Assembly (NCBI GenBank): GCA_008692225.1
Contig: VICG01000011.1
Location: 1,116,001-1,180,000 of the forward strand
Direction of reading: 5' to 3'
From: Monilinia fructicola
Taxonomy: Eukaryota; Ascomycota; Leotiomycetes; Helotiales; Sclerotiniaceae
Length of the DNA stretch: 64,000 nt
Positions 10,015-20,457 of the stretch are shown here, one piece after another. Positions within the stretch are counted from its first letter, which is position 1. Each line of letters opens with the position of its first letter. The notes beneath the pieces are model-generated. The model was not told the DNA's origin. It saw only the letters and a list, made by a program, of their open reading frames with translations, and did no database searches. A program made the position numbers and the translations under genes.

Positions 10015-12999
10015 TCAAACTTTCTCCAACTGTATCTTTCTCCCGCCCCTCCTCTTTCCCCCGCTCCACTTCCTCCATATCAAATTTTCCTCTCCATCAT
10101 GCTCAGATCTTAATTCGTCATTCATCAAAACTTTACTAATAACAGCATTTTCCTTCAAGAGTGGACCAATTTCATCCCCGTCATCTTTCGCTTTCCCAAA
10201 ACCGCCAAGAATCTTCTTTTCCCATTCCTCTACCGTATTCTTCACTTCCCCCCTTTGCCTTCTCGCTATCTCCTCTTCCATTTCACTATATGCTTTGGGC
10301 GTTCCCTGAAGATGGAGTTTATGTCTATATCGGTGGTCTTTTATCCTTTTCCGTGAATCCCCTTTCCCAATTTGGCCTTGGCTATCGATTTCCCGCCCAT
10401 CCTGTTGTAACCCAATGTCTTTCAAACTGGGACGTTTTTTCAGGCTAATTTTTGAATGGCTGTATTTCGGTTTCTTTCTTTCAATCTTCTTCCCTGTTTT
10501 TGGATCAACATGGCCTTTCATCTTATCGAAGGGTGGGGGATGTGGTTTATTGTTATTTTTCTCAGGGAATTCTTTGATAAAATCTGGACGACCGGGTGGC
10601 TCGAGGGCATTTTCAGGTATCGCGCCAATTTGGCGCCGATGAAGTTTGCCTTTGGGTTTAACTCTTGGGGGGACATCGGAGTCGGGGATGAGGGGTGCGG
10701 AGGGCTGGCCTTGCCAGCCAGGAACCTGGTCGGGAGGGACTTCCTTGATTATTTCGGGGCGAGAGAGAGGAAGAAGGGGAAGCCAGGGACTATCGGGGGC
10801 AGTGATATCATATTCGCGTTTGGCTCTTGAGACGGGCTCTTGGGACCAGCCTGGGACCTGGCCGGGCGTAACTTCCTTGACTATTTCTGGAGAGGAAAGT
10901 GGAAAGAGGCTTACCCAGGGGCTATCAGGCGAGTTAATATCATATTCGCGTTTGACTTTATTGGATGATGGAGCTATAGCTTGTTGCTCCCAACCTGGGA
11001 CCTGGCCTGGAGGGACTTCTTTGACGATTTCTGGGGAAGTGAGGGGAAGGATGCTTGCCCAGGGGCTATCTGGAGCGTAAACATCGTATTCACGCTTAGA
11101 TTTCTTGAGTAGAGATAGTGGAAGAGAGGTGGCTGTAGAAGAAGAAGTCTCGCTAACTACAATGGGAAGAGTAGTTGTTGGTTCTACATATCCTGGAACT
11201 GCGTCGCTAGGGACTTGTGTATAATAGTCTGGCTCTTTAAGAGACAGACCGGCCCACGGATTGGTAGGATTCAAGGATGGTGAAGAGGTAGAGGGTGATG
11301 AAGAAGTTGTTGTGGAAACGTGAATGGTGCTAAAGTCGGGAGAAGGGGTGGGCCGGGGGAGCGAAGTCGATGAAGTAGAAGAGGATGAGGAAATTGTATT
11401 GAGGTTATTGATGGTCGAAGTAGCGGAAGAAGTAACTACTAGGCTGGAAGGAGGCAGTAAAGGGGCATGTGTATATAGAGGGTCCCCTGGAACAGCATCG
11501 GAATCAATTTGTGTATAATAGTCGGGCTCTTTAAGAGAGAGGGACGCCCACGGGTTAGGTTTCACTGTGGTGAACACTTCGCTTGGATAAGCGAAAGAAC
11601 CGGAGGGTAGAATGTAACTTTCAGTACCGGTAGGCCCGACAATAGGTGGGATAGTTGGGGGATCTGGTGGTAAGCCGAACGAATGTATTGTGGCTGACGA
11701 TACGGTAGTCGACGAAAGAGATATGGATGGTGTCTCACTTGCCACGAAAGATTCTGAAACTGTTGATGCACTGTTTATCGACTGGGAAATCTCGGGCGGA
11801 GTGGAGACGATAATGCTTATACTGCTTGATCTAGATACCAATACTTGGGAAGTTGTCAGACTGGAACCGGACGATGTTGAATTTCCGCTTGGAGATGGCG
11901 ATGAAACTTTGAAAGATGGAGAAGATACTCGGGAAGAGCTAGTTGTTAGGATTGATAGCCGATTTGATAAGATAGAGCTAGTCGAGCCCACGTTCACTGG
12001 CGAGGAAGATAAAGCGGTAGGCTTACTTGCAGAAGTATCCGACAGTGAAGAGCTCAACTTTCTAGTTGTACTTGTATTTGATACTGCTGAGACTACCGAG
12101 GAGCGAACTAGGCTGGAGAATGATATTGATTTTGGAACTGAGACTGAAGCAGGTTTTTGGGTGCTCGTTGTTTTCGCAGTCGAAGTCAAAAGCTTGGAAG
12201 AAGACGTGAATGTCTGCGACACGGACGTCAAGGAAGACTTTATCGAAGAACTAGATATTGTCTTTACAGATATCGTCGACGTATTATTGCCATTCCCAGA
12301 CCAATTCTTCAATTCGTATACCTGCATATAAAGTGTCCCCCCTACGGTACCCCCACAGTATTTGCCAAAAGTAGACGGGCAACTTGACTGACAAAACGAA
12401 GAGCTTTTAATGGAGAGTATTGAGATATAATTAGAGCACCAGCAAGCCCCAGGCTCGACCCCGGCATAGAGATATGGTATTCCGTTTCGTCCTGAAATCG
12501 AGCAGGCATTTACACAGCTCTGAATCGTCTCTGCAGGACCCCCAGTCAAGTTAAGCAGAGGAGAGCCCAAAGGTTTTCCTCGAACGCCATCCTCGAAGCA
12601 TCCGACGTTTTCATATATTCCAGCGTCAGTTGATACTGATGAAACACTTCCCGTATTGAAGAAGCCTCCGTCACGAGCCAAAAATTTCCCACGTTTCGAA
12701 GGCCTTTTTATCTCGTCGAAATGCAAAGCTGTAGGCAGTGGAGTCTCTTTTGCCAACTGAGTAAGTATCGCGTAACAAGATTTGAATAGCTGTTGATCAG
12801 ATGGACTGGTACTCATACATGGCAAGGCAAACGATGGAACAGGGATAGTACCCAAGAGGAGATATTGTATACAAAAGTCATTGGCATTGCCGGGCTCTGT
12901 CAAGAGTGCTTCTATGCAGAAATTGGTGGCACTGGATGATTGGGATGCGATGACTGAAGTGATGCCGAGGAAAGCTATGAACAGATTTTGTAGAGCCAT
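10015..12999 (-). CDS. Secreted WSC-domain protein with C-terminal Kex2-type repeats
   Basis: Single-exon frame of 994 residues. Order: signal peptide (about 1-19, hydrophobic, ending SVIAS); Cys-containing N-terminal region; WSC domain (about 128-228) with the family's Cys pattern (NVGCFEDG, SCVNACS, GACWCSN, CQSSCP, YCGG); long Ser/Thr-rich region (about 235-470) likely O-glycosylated; then at least five copies of a repeat of the form PWASL..L..P......VPG. Two copies begin near residues 482 and 580. Three more follow Lys-Arg pairs at 635-636, 683-684 and 727-728, each continuing EYD(V/I)...DSPW. Another dibasic site (RR, 788-789) and a Lys-rich tail follow. No membrane helix is seen after the WSC domain, so it is not a classical Wsc stress sensor. 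The Lys-Arg-spaced repeats suggest maturation by a Kex2 protease into several secreted peptides. Divergent from the cyclin gene. Confidence 0.75.
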   Translation of the reverse strand: MALQNLFIAFLGITSVIASQSSSATNFCIEALLTEPGNANDFCIQYLLLGTIPVPSFALPCMSTSPSDQQLFKSCYAILTQLAKETPLPTALHFDEIKRPSKRGKFLARDGGFFNTGSVSSVSTDAGIYENVGCFEDGVRGKPLGSPLLNLTGGPAETIQSCVNACSISGRNGIPYLYAGVEPGACWCSNYISILSIKSSSFCQSSCPSTFGKYCGGTVGGTLYMQVYELKNWSGNGNNTSTISVKTISSSSIKSSLTSVSQTFTSSSKLLTSTAKTTSTQKPASVSVPKSISFSSLVRSSVVSAVSNTSTTRKLSSSLSDTSASKPTALSSSPVNVGSTSSILSNRLSILTTSSSRVSSPSFKVSSPSPSGNSTSSGSSLTTSQVLVSRSSSISIIVSTPPEISQSINSASTVSESFVASETPSISLSSTTVSSATIHSFGLPPDPPTIPPIVGPTGTESYILPSGSFAYPSEVFTTVKPNPWASLSLKEPDYYTQIDSDAVPGDPLYTHAPLLPPSSLVVTSSATSTINNLNTISSSSSTSSTSLPRPTPSPDFSTIHVSTTTSSSPSTSSPSLNPTNPWAGLSLKEPDYYTQVPSDAVPGYVEPTTTLPIVVSETSSSTATSLPLSLLKKSKREYDVYAPDSPWASILPLTSPEIVKEVPPGQVPGWEQQAIAPSSNKVKREYDINSPDSPWVSLFPLSSPEIVKEVTPGQVPGWSQEPVSRAKREYDITAPDSPWLPLLPLSRPEIIKEVPPDQVPGWQGQPSAPLIPDSDVPPRVKPKGKLHRRQIGAIPENALEPPGRPDFIKEFPEKNNNKPHPPPFDKMKGHVDPKTGKKIERKKPKYSHSKISLKKRPSLKDIGLQQDGREIDSQGQIGKGDSRKRIKDHRYRHKLHLQGTPKAYSEMEEEIARRQRGEVKNTVEEWEKKILGGFGKAKDDGDEIGPLLKENAVISKVLMNDELRSEHDGEENLIWRKWSGGKRRGGRKIQLEKV

Positions 13000-13951
13000 A
13001 ATGTTGTATTTGAGAAAACCTGTTATAAACCTGAATGATAGTGATACCTATGTATGAGAAATTCTTGAATTTAACTAGGACGCCATTCCAGTCATATCTT
13101 CTACGCTTGGCATATTGAAGAATGGGAATGTTCAAGTGAAAATACGATTGGTTTGACTCGACTCCTAGAAACATTGTCTTACAGACATTGCGGCACTTCC
13201 GCCGTGGTTGGAAAAATGCATCCTTAAAATACAGTTTCACAGGGCATTATGGTGCAAACATTGCCGATCTACTATTCTATTACATATGCCAGCGACCGTT
13301 GACTTGGACTTCAACATCTCATTTCCCCTAAGTGAGTTGAGTATTAGAAACCACGGTACGCCAATTATTGGCATGAGAATGACGTGGCGATATGGCCGTC
13401 GACATGTTGAAGAATGTTGATCCAAGGGTGATGTGCACTGCCGTACTTACGGAATGCATCCAGTCTTTCGGCACATGAATGGGGCGACTGTACAAAAGTA
13501 TTGAGTTTGATGCGACAGCATAGTCAAGTAAAGGATGGCATAATATAATGAGTGAAGCTGCTATGGATATGCGTAATAGTCGATTGATTGAAACTCGAGA
13601 AAAAAGAAACTGAAGTTAGCAAAAAGTTTGTCGAGACGCGATAAAAGTTGGCACGTAGTCACGTGTGCATCATGCTTCGCGCTAAGATACGGCTAGCTCA
13701 CTCAAGTTATCGCGACTCTGAATTTCTAATGTCTTTCTTGATTCCTTTTGTATTATGATGTGGTTCACATCAATAATGAAATACAACAATAGCACAATTG
13801 GAACTATCCATTTTTTCTCAGAGCAGCTACAAAACGACGACGCATAACAGATACTCACCCAAGTCGACAACCTCGCCATAGATAAAACGAGGTTTTAAGT
13901 CGAATAGCAGCCTCGTCATCGCAAATCATTCTGTAACAGGCCTGTAATCCT
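13000..13951. promoter_or_regulatory. Divergent intergenic region between WSC-repeat gene and cyclin gene
   Basis: The 952 bp between two divergent start codons must hold both promoters. No clear TATA box or repeated operator was recognised. Position-based inference only. Confidence 0.4.
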
Positions 13952-15772
13952 ATGACCACCGCGGGGCCATATCCTATCGCTGAATTCGAATACCCGGATG
14001 ATCATTCCAACCGCACTCGACCCCCATCATCTTGCGCTTCAACTATAACTGGAAAATACATACCACCGGCGGTTCCTTCGCCCCCGCGATTGTCGAATCA
14101 TCACTTACCTCCCGAACAACCTTTTTGTCAGATAAAGCACATATTTATACCAGAAATGTCGGCTAAGGCGGTTGATCAATGGCTTTTCACCGAGGCGGAA
14201 CTCAAAGCTACCCCCTCCATTCTTGATGGCCTCTCCCACGAGGAGGAGCGTATTCGCAGAGCAAAAGGAGTTTCTTTTATGTCATCGATTGGAAACATGT
14301 TGCATATCCCAATGACGACTGTGAGCGTTGCGAGCCTCTATTTCCACCGTTTCTATATGCGCAAAAGTATGGTGTCAGACAAAAAGGGATGCACCGGGAT
14401 TCATCACTATGTAAGTTTCTTTCTATTGCCTAGGGTTATCACTTCTTCACCTCGATTGTATTTATGCGCACGGGGTGCACTGGTGTTGAACCTTACTTTC
14501 CACAGCTATACTATACGACTGCCAGAGCAATGAAAACAAACTAATTTCTATCAGGAGATCGGAGCTACAGCTCTTTTCCTGGCGACAAAAACCGAAGAGA
14601 CCATACGAGGAACTAAACCCTTCATATTTGCCTGTATTAAAGTTGCACAGAAGAATCCAAAGCTCGAAGTCGATGCTAGCTCTAAAGAATACTGGCGATG
14701 GCGTGATAGTATTCTGATGTACGAAGAACTTATGCTGGAGTTGTTATGTTTCGACCTCTCTGCACATTCTCCATTAAAATACCTCGTGAATTTCTTTGAG
14801 GAACTCACAGCTGTTGGTATCAGGTCTGATACGATTAAAGAACTCCGGAATTATACCTGGGCCTTAATCTGCGATACACATCATTCGACGTTAGGTCTCA
14901 TTGCAACTCCCCGGACGATTGCTATCACGACTCTTATGCTCGCTGCGACTGCCAGGAAGTGTGAAATTCCTCAGATAAAGGGTAAAGATTGGTGGGAGCA
15001 TCTCGGTGGTACTGAACCTCAAATCGTAGAAGCTGGGCTGATTTTGCATAACTTTATAAGGAACAGCCCCTTTCAGATCACAGATCAAGACCAGCCGGGA
15101 ACTACAGCTGCCAAATATCTTCATGCTTCAAGTGGAAAGAAGGAACGAAGTAGTGGTGATTCTTCTGCAAACTCGGAGCAGGCGCTGAGTCAAAATGAAA
15201 ATGGCCATGTTCATGGAAATGGAACAATTGGCTCGGACAGCAACTCTCAGCCAGACCCCGAACAGCACAATGACCACCCTAATGTGGAAAGTGAGAACAG
15301 CAAGCCACGTTCTTCTTTGACGACAGATGGAGCTCAACTTTCCCACACCTTACCTAATGCTCATGATGAATCGGAAAATTTCAAATCTCAAAATTCTGGA
15401 ACGGATGATGCTCCTCTGAAAGCGGCTGCGAATGATCTTTCAAGTCACGACCAAACTAAATCTGCAACTGATGATCCTTCGAGTATCGATCACGATACCA
15501 AAGTTAGTCCAAAACGCAAGGCGGATGAGCAGGTAGAAGAAGGGCCACTTCCAAAGCGAGCAAAAGTAGATGATACTAGCTCTGAAAATCCTGTGGATGA
15601 CCCTCAATTTTCACAAGAAGATAATGCACTTTCAGGTGAGAGTCAAGACACGGTAGGGAATAAAAAGGATCAAGCAGCTAAAGATGTTGGACCTGGTTCT
15701 GATATTGGCACCAAGACTGAAGATGGAGCTGGCACGGATGAGCAGCACGAAGAAGGGGAATTGGAGCAATAA
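13952..15772 (+). CDS. Cyclin K/T-like transcriptional cyclin (Pch1/Ctk2 class)
   Basis: Two exons: 13952-14410 and 14555-15772. The intron has donor GTAAGT, branch CTAAT and acceptor TCAG, and it joins GIHHY to EIGATALFLATK in phase. The product is 558 residues. Residues about 70-330 form a double cyclin box: WLFTEAEL is the N-terminal 'WxFT' signature of cyclins K/T/C; VASLYFHRFYMR and ALFLATKTEE are the first box; LLCFDLSAHSPLKYL and IAITTLMLAATARK the second. The remaining 220 residues are disordered and acidic, with a bipartite-looking nuclear signal (SPKRKADE...LPKRAKVDD). This class partners CDK9- or CTDK-type kinases that phosphorylate the RNA polymerase II CTD. Which of the two (Pch1/Bur2 or Ctk2) cannot be settled here. 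Confidence 0.85.
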
Positions 15773-16489
15773 TAATCTCAACTATTCTACATATTCGACT
15801 CAATGATGGTGTTTTTGGTCTTCTGTACTATTGGACTAGGGAAAGGAATGGAATTATGGGATATGCAATGTTTTGGAGGGGAGGAAAGTCTTCCGTGGAG
15901 TTTGGTTCGGTTACGGGGAAGGAGCAAAGGTAGTGTGTACAACAACAACCGGGCGGGGTGTATATGAGAAGGTGAAAGCAGTGAGGTTCTGACGGTTAGC
16001 CCTATTTGCACTGCCGATGAGACGATAGTAGAGAGGGCACAAATTTGTCTCGAGGCATTTTTCTAGTGAGTATGTACCTCTGCACTGGAAGGGGCGTATC
16101 ATAAACACATACCAAATTATTCAAATTAACCCTAAAACTCATATGGAACCCCTGTTCGAGTTATGCAGGAATCTATTGATTTACGTCGTGTCACATCAAA
16201 CTAGATTCCACCTGAGTCACGAGAGAGCTTCGTGTGGCATTCAAGTATCAGACCCGATGTCAATGTTTAAGACGTTGAAGAATGTAATAAAGCACATAAG
16301 CTTCAAGACCTATTTGACAGTTTAAATCGAGGACAAAGACATTCATCTCAAACCCAGCACCTAGTTATAGGCATCCTCTTCATATTCTCGCCACTACTTC
16401 GCGGTCACTCGATCCATAATGACATTCTCTCTCCATTCAAAATTCCCTTATCTTACTTCAAACACGTCAAAATAGCCACCGCATCATTC
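15773..16489. other. Intergenic stretch
   Basis: 3' flank of the cyclin gene and further sequence without a supported gene. No repeat noticed. Confidence 0.4.
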
Positions 16490-16935
16490 ATATTAGACTC
16501 TGCCTTTCTCCCCATAATCCCATTGAACTCCTCCTCGGCTTTCTCTCCGTTCCCATTCCACAGGTGTTGCATACAGAAGTAAGTTTCTTCCTCTGAACAG
16601 GATTATATCCTGTTTGGAAGCTTCTCCAAAAAGACACTTGTCAGTCGATGAAGTGGTGAATGAACTCATCTCCTCGTCCATCCACTTGGAGTCTAGTTTT
16701 GAGTTTCGTGCGATTACTTCGATGAATTTCCACAGTGGAATCTTGCTCACATTGTCTGATGATCATTTGGGGTGGATTATCTAGTCTATATCGGCATCGC
16801 TTTGCGGATTTTGAGATAAAATTCGCCTTCGCTGCCCAATGGTACATAGCCTCCCATCATCATAATTTCATACATACAGTAGAGCCATCGAGGCGGTGCC
16901 GCGGGCTTTCCAGAAATTTACGTTGCGAAGAGTAG
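16440..16935 (-). pseudogene. Coding-like fragments, unknown product
   Basis: Minus-strand segments with protein-like content lie in different frames without an obvious exon chain. These are NFWKARGTASMALLYV (about 16930-16870), GYVPLGSEGEFYLKIRKAMPI (about 16852-16790), SKIPLWKFIEVIARNSKLDSK (about 16747-16680) and QHLWNGNGEKAEEEFNGIM (about 16570-16510), the last ending in a stop near 16454. A cag|AG acceptor-like site precedes the last segment. It may be a small multi-exon gene whose introns I cannot place, or a decayed gene. I do not recognise the family. Confidence 0.25.
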
Positions 16936-17957
16936 TTTCTTTGTAGACTGCGAGTCTAATATAAGTTCGCGTTCTCATTCTGTGGATTACTGAAGGTGGA
17001 ACAGAAGAAGTCCCACAAAGGAAATGGTGTGAACAGCCGAAGAAGGGACAATGAATATGCCGAAGACGACTTTGTTGCTTCATGACGTATGTACGGCAGT
17101 TTGCCTTTAGAAACAATCAATTCCACGACTGTGAATGAAAATTACTTAAAGTACATGATTTGGCTTAAAAAAGAAACTACGAACGAGCATTCAAATCCCT
17201 TTTGTTATATTCCATGCAGTTTCAATGTTATTCTTGTTCCTCGAGTACATAATCCAATAATTTTGCAAGCGCATTGTTGGTTGCTTGATCTTCTGGCTAC
17301 AAGCACCATGGATGTCGACACTACTTTGGTCGTGGCATCTAGCTAGGCTACGGCACCGCACTAGTCGATATATATAAGATTTCAATTATGAAGACATTCA
17401 TCTCCTGGATTTTGCTAGTTTACGGGTATTTTGACCTTATTTCTTTTGGAATGAGGGCAACAAAGAAGGGCGAATGGATGGCTAACAAGGTTTGGGTTAT
17501 ATTTCTGAAAGTTTCACTCGTGGTGTTATCTATATTGCTGTCTGTGTTACTACCTCTCTGCTAATATATATGCCACTTGAGGTAGGTATCGCGAACTCTC
17601 TCCTCGATGCTTAAGAGGCTGACGTTGTCAGTTTCCCCTTCATCGTTCTAAACAGTCTCTTGTCTTCACACTCATGTCACTTGATTGTTACAAGGGACTG
17701 CCTCCCTCTACCCCATTCTTGCAGTTCAGACATATATCCTTTTGATCATGTTTCACTATGTTTTCATCGATTCTGTGATTTCATCTGCTTATCGGGATAG
17801 GAAGAATATCTGGGAGAGGCGAGGGCAAGCTCTAAAAAAGAACAAGCATGAACTCATCTACTCCATCACATGATGCTCGAAACAAATTGCATACGCAAAA
17901 GGCACTCTCGTATCAAAACAAGGAATGTAAGTTAGAGGAGCCATTCGATAATTAAAC
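16936..17957. other. Intergenic stretch, no supported gene
   Basis: About 1 kb of mixed composition with only short overlapping frames; no motif or repeat recognised. Confidence 0.4.
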
Positions 17958-18338
17958 CTAGATTGAAACCCTAAATAGCGATATGAGGCTGGTGGACCTC
18001 CAAAACTGAGCGATTATTTCAATTTCAACCCTCGACGGAGTTTTCTTTGGTATTGGGGAGTGTTTGGAAGTACCAAGTACACCGGAAGTATGTTTCGAGT
18101 TTGGTATGCGACGAATTTCGTGCATTGGGGCCTTTGATATACCTTGTTCGACTTTGCTCACACACCTACTCGACATTTTGATGATGATTGCCAACTTACA
18201 TTGGCGGTTTTGGTGCAACCACACTAAGTCGTCATTCCCAAGTTGGGTATCGATAGATGTGGGCTGCTGACAAACTACGCATATGGGGTAGGAGGTCGTC
18301 AGTATATAGTTCTGAGATATATCAGTAATGTCTTCCAA
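17958..18338 (-). CDS. Doubtful ORF, unknown
   Basis: An open frame of about 126 codons divergent from the epimerase-like gene (ATG at 18442). It has no ATG near its 5' end; the first Met comes about half-way. It contains a CVVC pair and a stretch (QLGNDDLVWLHQNRQ) that looks protein-like. A GTAAGT donor-like site follows directly (near 18199-18193), so the 5' half could be an exon of a spliced gene. No family recognised. It may equally be chance. Confidence 0.2.
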   Translation of the reverse strand: MEDITDISQNYILTTSYPICVVCQQPTSIDTQLGNDDLVWLHQNRQCKLAIIIKMSSRCVSKVEQGISKAPMHEIRRIPNSKHTSGVLGTSKHSPIPKKTPSRVEIEIIAQFWRSTSLISLFRVSI

Positions 18339-18441
18339 CAGTAAACTTCAATTTCAGGAGCGAATATAGTTCATTTGACTGAATTGGGATTCATTCGATA
18401 ACAGAAGTGTGATACAACAAAGGGAAGTTTGACAAGCCATC

Positions 18442-19747
18442 ATGGGTGCCAAAATATTTATGTAGGTAAGCCCCATGTTTCACGTGAAACAATAATGCTA
18501 CTCGAGACAAGATTGCTGACTCTACCCATACAGAACCGGTGGGACAGGGTATATTGGAGGATCAGTTCTTGATACTATCGCCAAAGCTCATCCAGAATAT
18601 GAGCTCACTGCCCTCCTTCGCTCTATCCCCTCAAACTTCGCTTCGCTCTATCCGAAGATTAAGATTGTGAAGGGAGATTATGATAGTGTAGACATTATCA
18701 GTGCAGCTGCTTCAGAAGCTGATATTGTGATTCGTAAGTCGGAGCCATGATATTACTTACCAAATTTTACTTCATAATTACCTGATTTGCTATCGAGCCA
18801 GTACCGTCTAGGTAAACTCAGTTTGAATTCGTGTTGTAATACTAACGTTTCTCATTTCGCAGACAACGGCAATTCTGACCATGAGGCTAGTATGAAAGCC
18901 ATCATACACGGCATAACCAGCAATCCTGCACCCAACAGACCAACCTACCTTCTCTACCTTTCCGGCACCGGAATTCTATCAGACTTCCGTACATCTCGCA
19001 CTCCAGGAACACTCAACCCAAAAAATATGGTCCGACATCGAAGATCTCCCATCCATCCTTAACCGGCCGGAAGGAGAGCTCCACCAAAATGTCGAAGCCA
19101 TTTTGCATGCTGCGACCGCAAAGTACAGTACCAATGTATTGCGAGCAGCGGTAATGTGTCCACCTGATATATATGGACAGGGTTTTGGTCCAGGAAAGAA
19201 AAACACCATATTCTTTAGTGCGTATCTAAAGGAGATTCACAATCTTGGCCTTGGGAAAGCGTTTTATGTGGGTGAAGGGGAGAACATAAAAAGTTGGGTG
19301 CATATTGGGGATTTGATGAGGGTTTATAGAGGGTTGATTGAGAAGGCCGTTGAGGGAGGTGGAGGCGCTGATTGGGGCAGGGAAGTATGTGGTTGCTTTT
19401 CTGATTTAACGTTGAATGTGATGAGAGATGCTGACGTCCAACAGGGCTACTATTTTGCATCCACTCAAGAAGCCTCCCACAAGGATATCGCGGTTGCCAC
19501 AGGTAAAATTCTTGCTAAGCATGGTGTTTTGAAATCGGCAGATACAGTTAGTATTTCGACAGAAAATCTCGATGAGGTTGATGCTATGCTTAGTGATTGG
19601 GGAATTCCGAAGCTAGGACGATACCTGTTCTCCAGCAACTCCAGAACGAGGGCCGACAGAGCTAAAAAGGTGCTTGGGTACGAGGGCCAGGAGAAAGTGA
19701 TCTGGGAGTGTTTAGAAGAGGAGTTGGTGGGTTATAGTATTGAGTGA
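18442..19747 (+). CDS. NAD(P)-dependent epimerase/dehydratase-like protein (frame broken once)
   Basis: Exons 18442-18461, 18534-18733, 18863-19384 and 19445-19747, all with GT-AG ends and CTGAC/CTAAC branch sites. The first exon is only 20 nt; splicing rebuilds the Rossmann start MGAKIFI-TGGTGYIGG. Later landmarks are GDYDSVDIISAAASEADIVI, YLLYLSGTGILSDF and LRAAVMCPPDIYGQGFGPG, typical of the extended SDR / nucleoside-diphosphate-sugar epimerase group. The frame is lost at the A6 run 19020-19025. Reading one A fewer continues with IWSDIEDLPSILNRPEGEL and gives 347 residues, an exact codon multiple. The third intron (60 nt, stop-free, divisible by three) could be retained without breaking the frame. 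Substrate unknown. The break is more likely a sequence error than a dead gene, because the reading is protein-like on both sides. Confidence 0.75.
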
Positions 19748-20457
19748 GAGGCCATGAAAATATCGAGTTATATGCCTCTAATTCCTTACAGCTCAGGTGT
19801 TGCCGGATGAATTGAACAAGAAATTGCTATTTGACGGTATCAGTTGGCATCGAGATTGCTATTGACTTGATATTTGAGGAGAGAAAGTCGTAGTAGTGAA
19901 CGAAAAATGAAAAAAAAAAATAAGACATAAATGGAAGTAAACATGGGAATTGAAAGTCATGCTCCCAGTGAACTTGTGTTGTACGAAATATATAATCCCC
20001 AGTGAGGCCTACACTTATTAATAAAACTCCCGGTGAGCTTTGATGTCAGATGTTTGTAATCCCCGGTAAGCCTTTTATTTTCACATCTGTTTGTACATAC
20101 CGCTGATCACGGTTTATTCAAGAAAAATTAGACGATAGTGTAATGTCTACTTTACTACCTATGTTCTTTGTAAGTTTTATTAGTATAGATGATCCATGGA
20201 TACTACAGCAGCATGTACGTATTTGCCTCCATTGAAGAAGTCTAATGGCGCTCTGATGACTAAAGTAATTATCTATCAGGTGACTTGGCGATTGCCTAAT
20301 CTTCGGCAGCACGTCAACAACGCGTCCATTCCTTCCCAGAATCTTAATCTTCACATTTCAACAACGTAGGAACGCACTCAATTTTTCATCCCAATCTTTA
20401 CAATTGACATTTTCCCAAAGCAATATCGATACCATCTGAATCTGTTGCTCACAAAAC
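19748..20457. other. Intergenic region with a 33-bp periodic motif
   Basis: Between the epimerase-like gene and RAD51. It has an A10-11 run near 19910 and, at 19961-20070, four degenerate copies of a (C)TCCC(A/G)GTGAG-type motif spaced 32-33 bp. The RAD51 promoter lies at the right end. Confidence 0.45.

Noticed and set aside
10015..12999. Classical Wsc cell-wall stress sensor
   Set aside because: WSC domain and Ser/Thr-rich region are present, but no membrane helix or short cytosolic tail follows; instead there are repeats with Lys-Arg sites.
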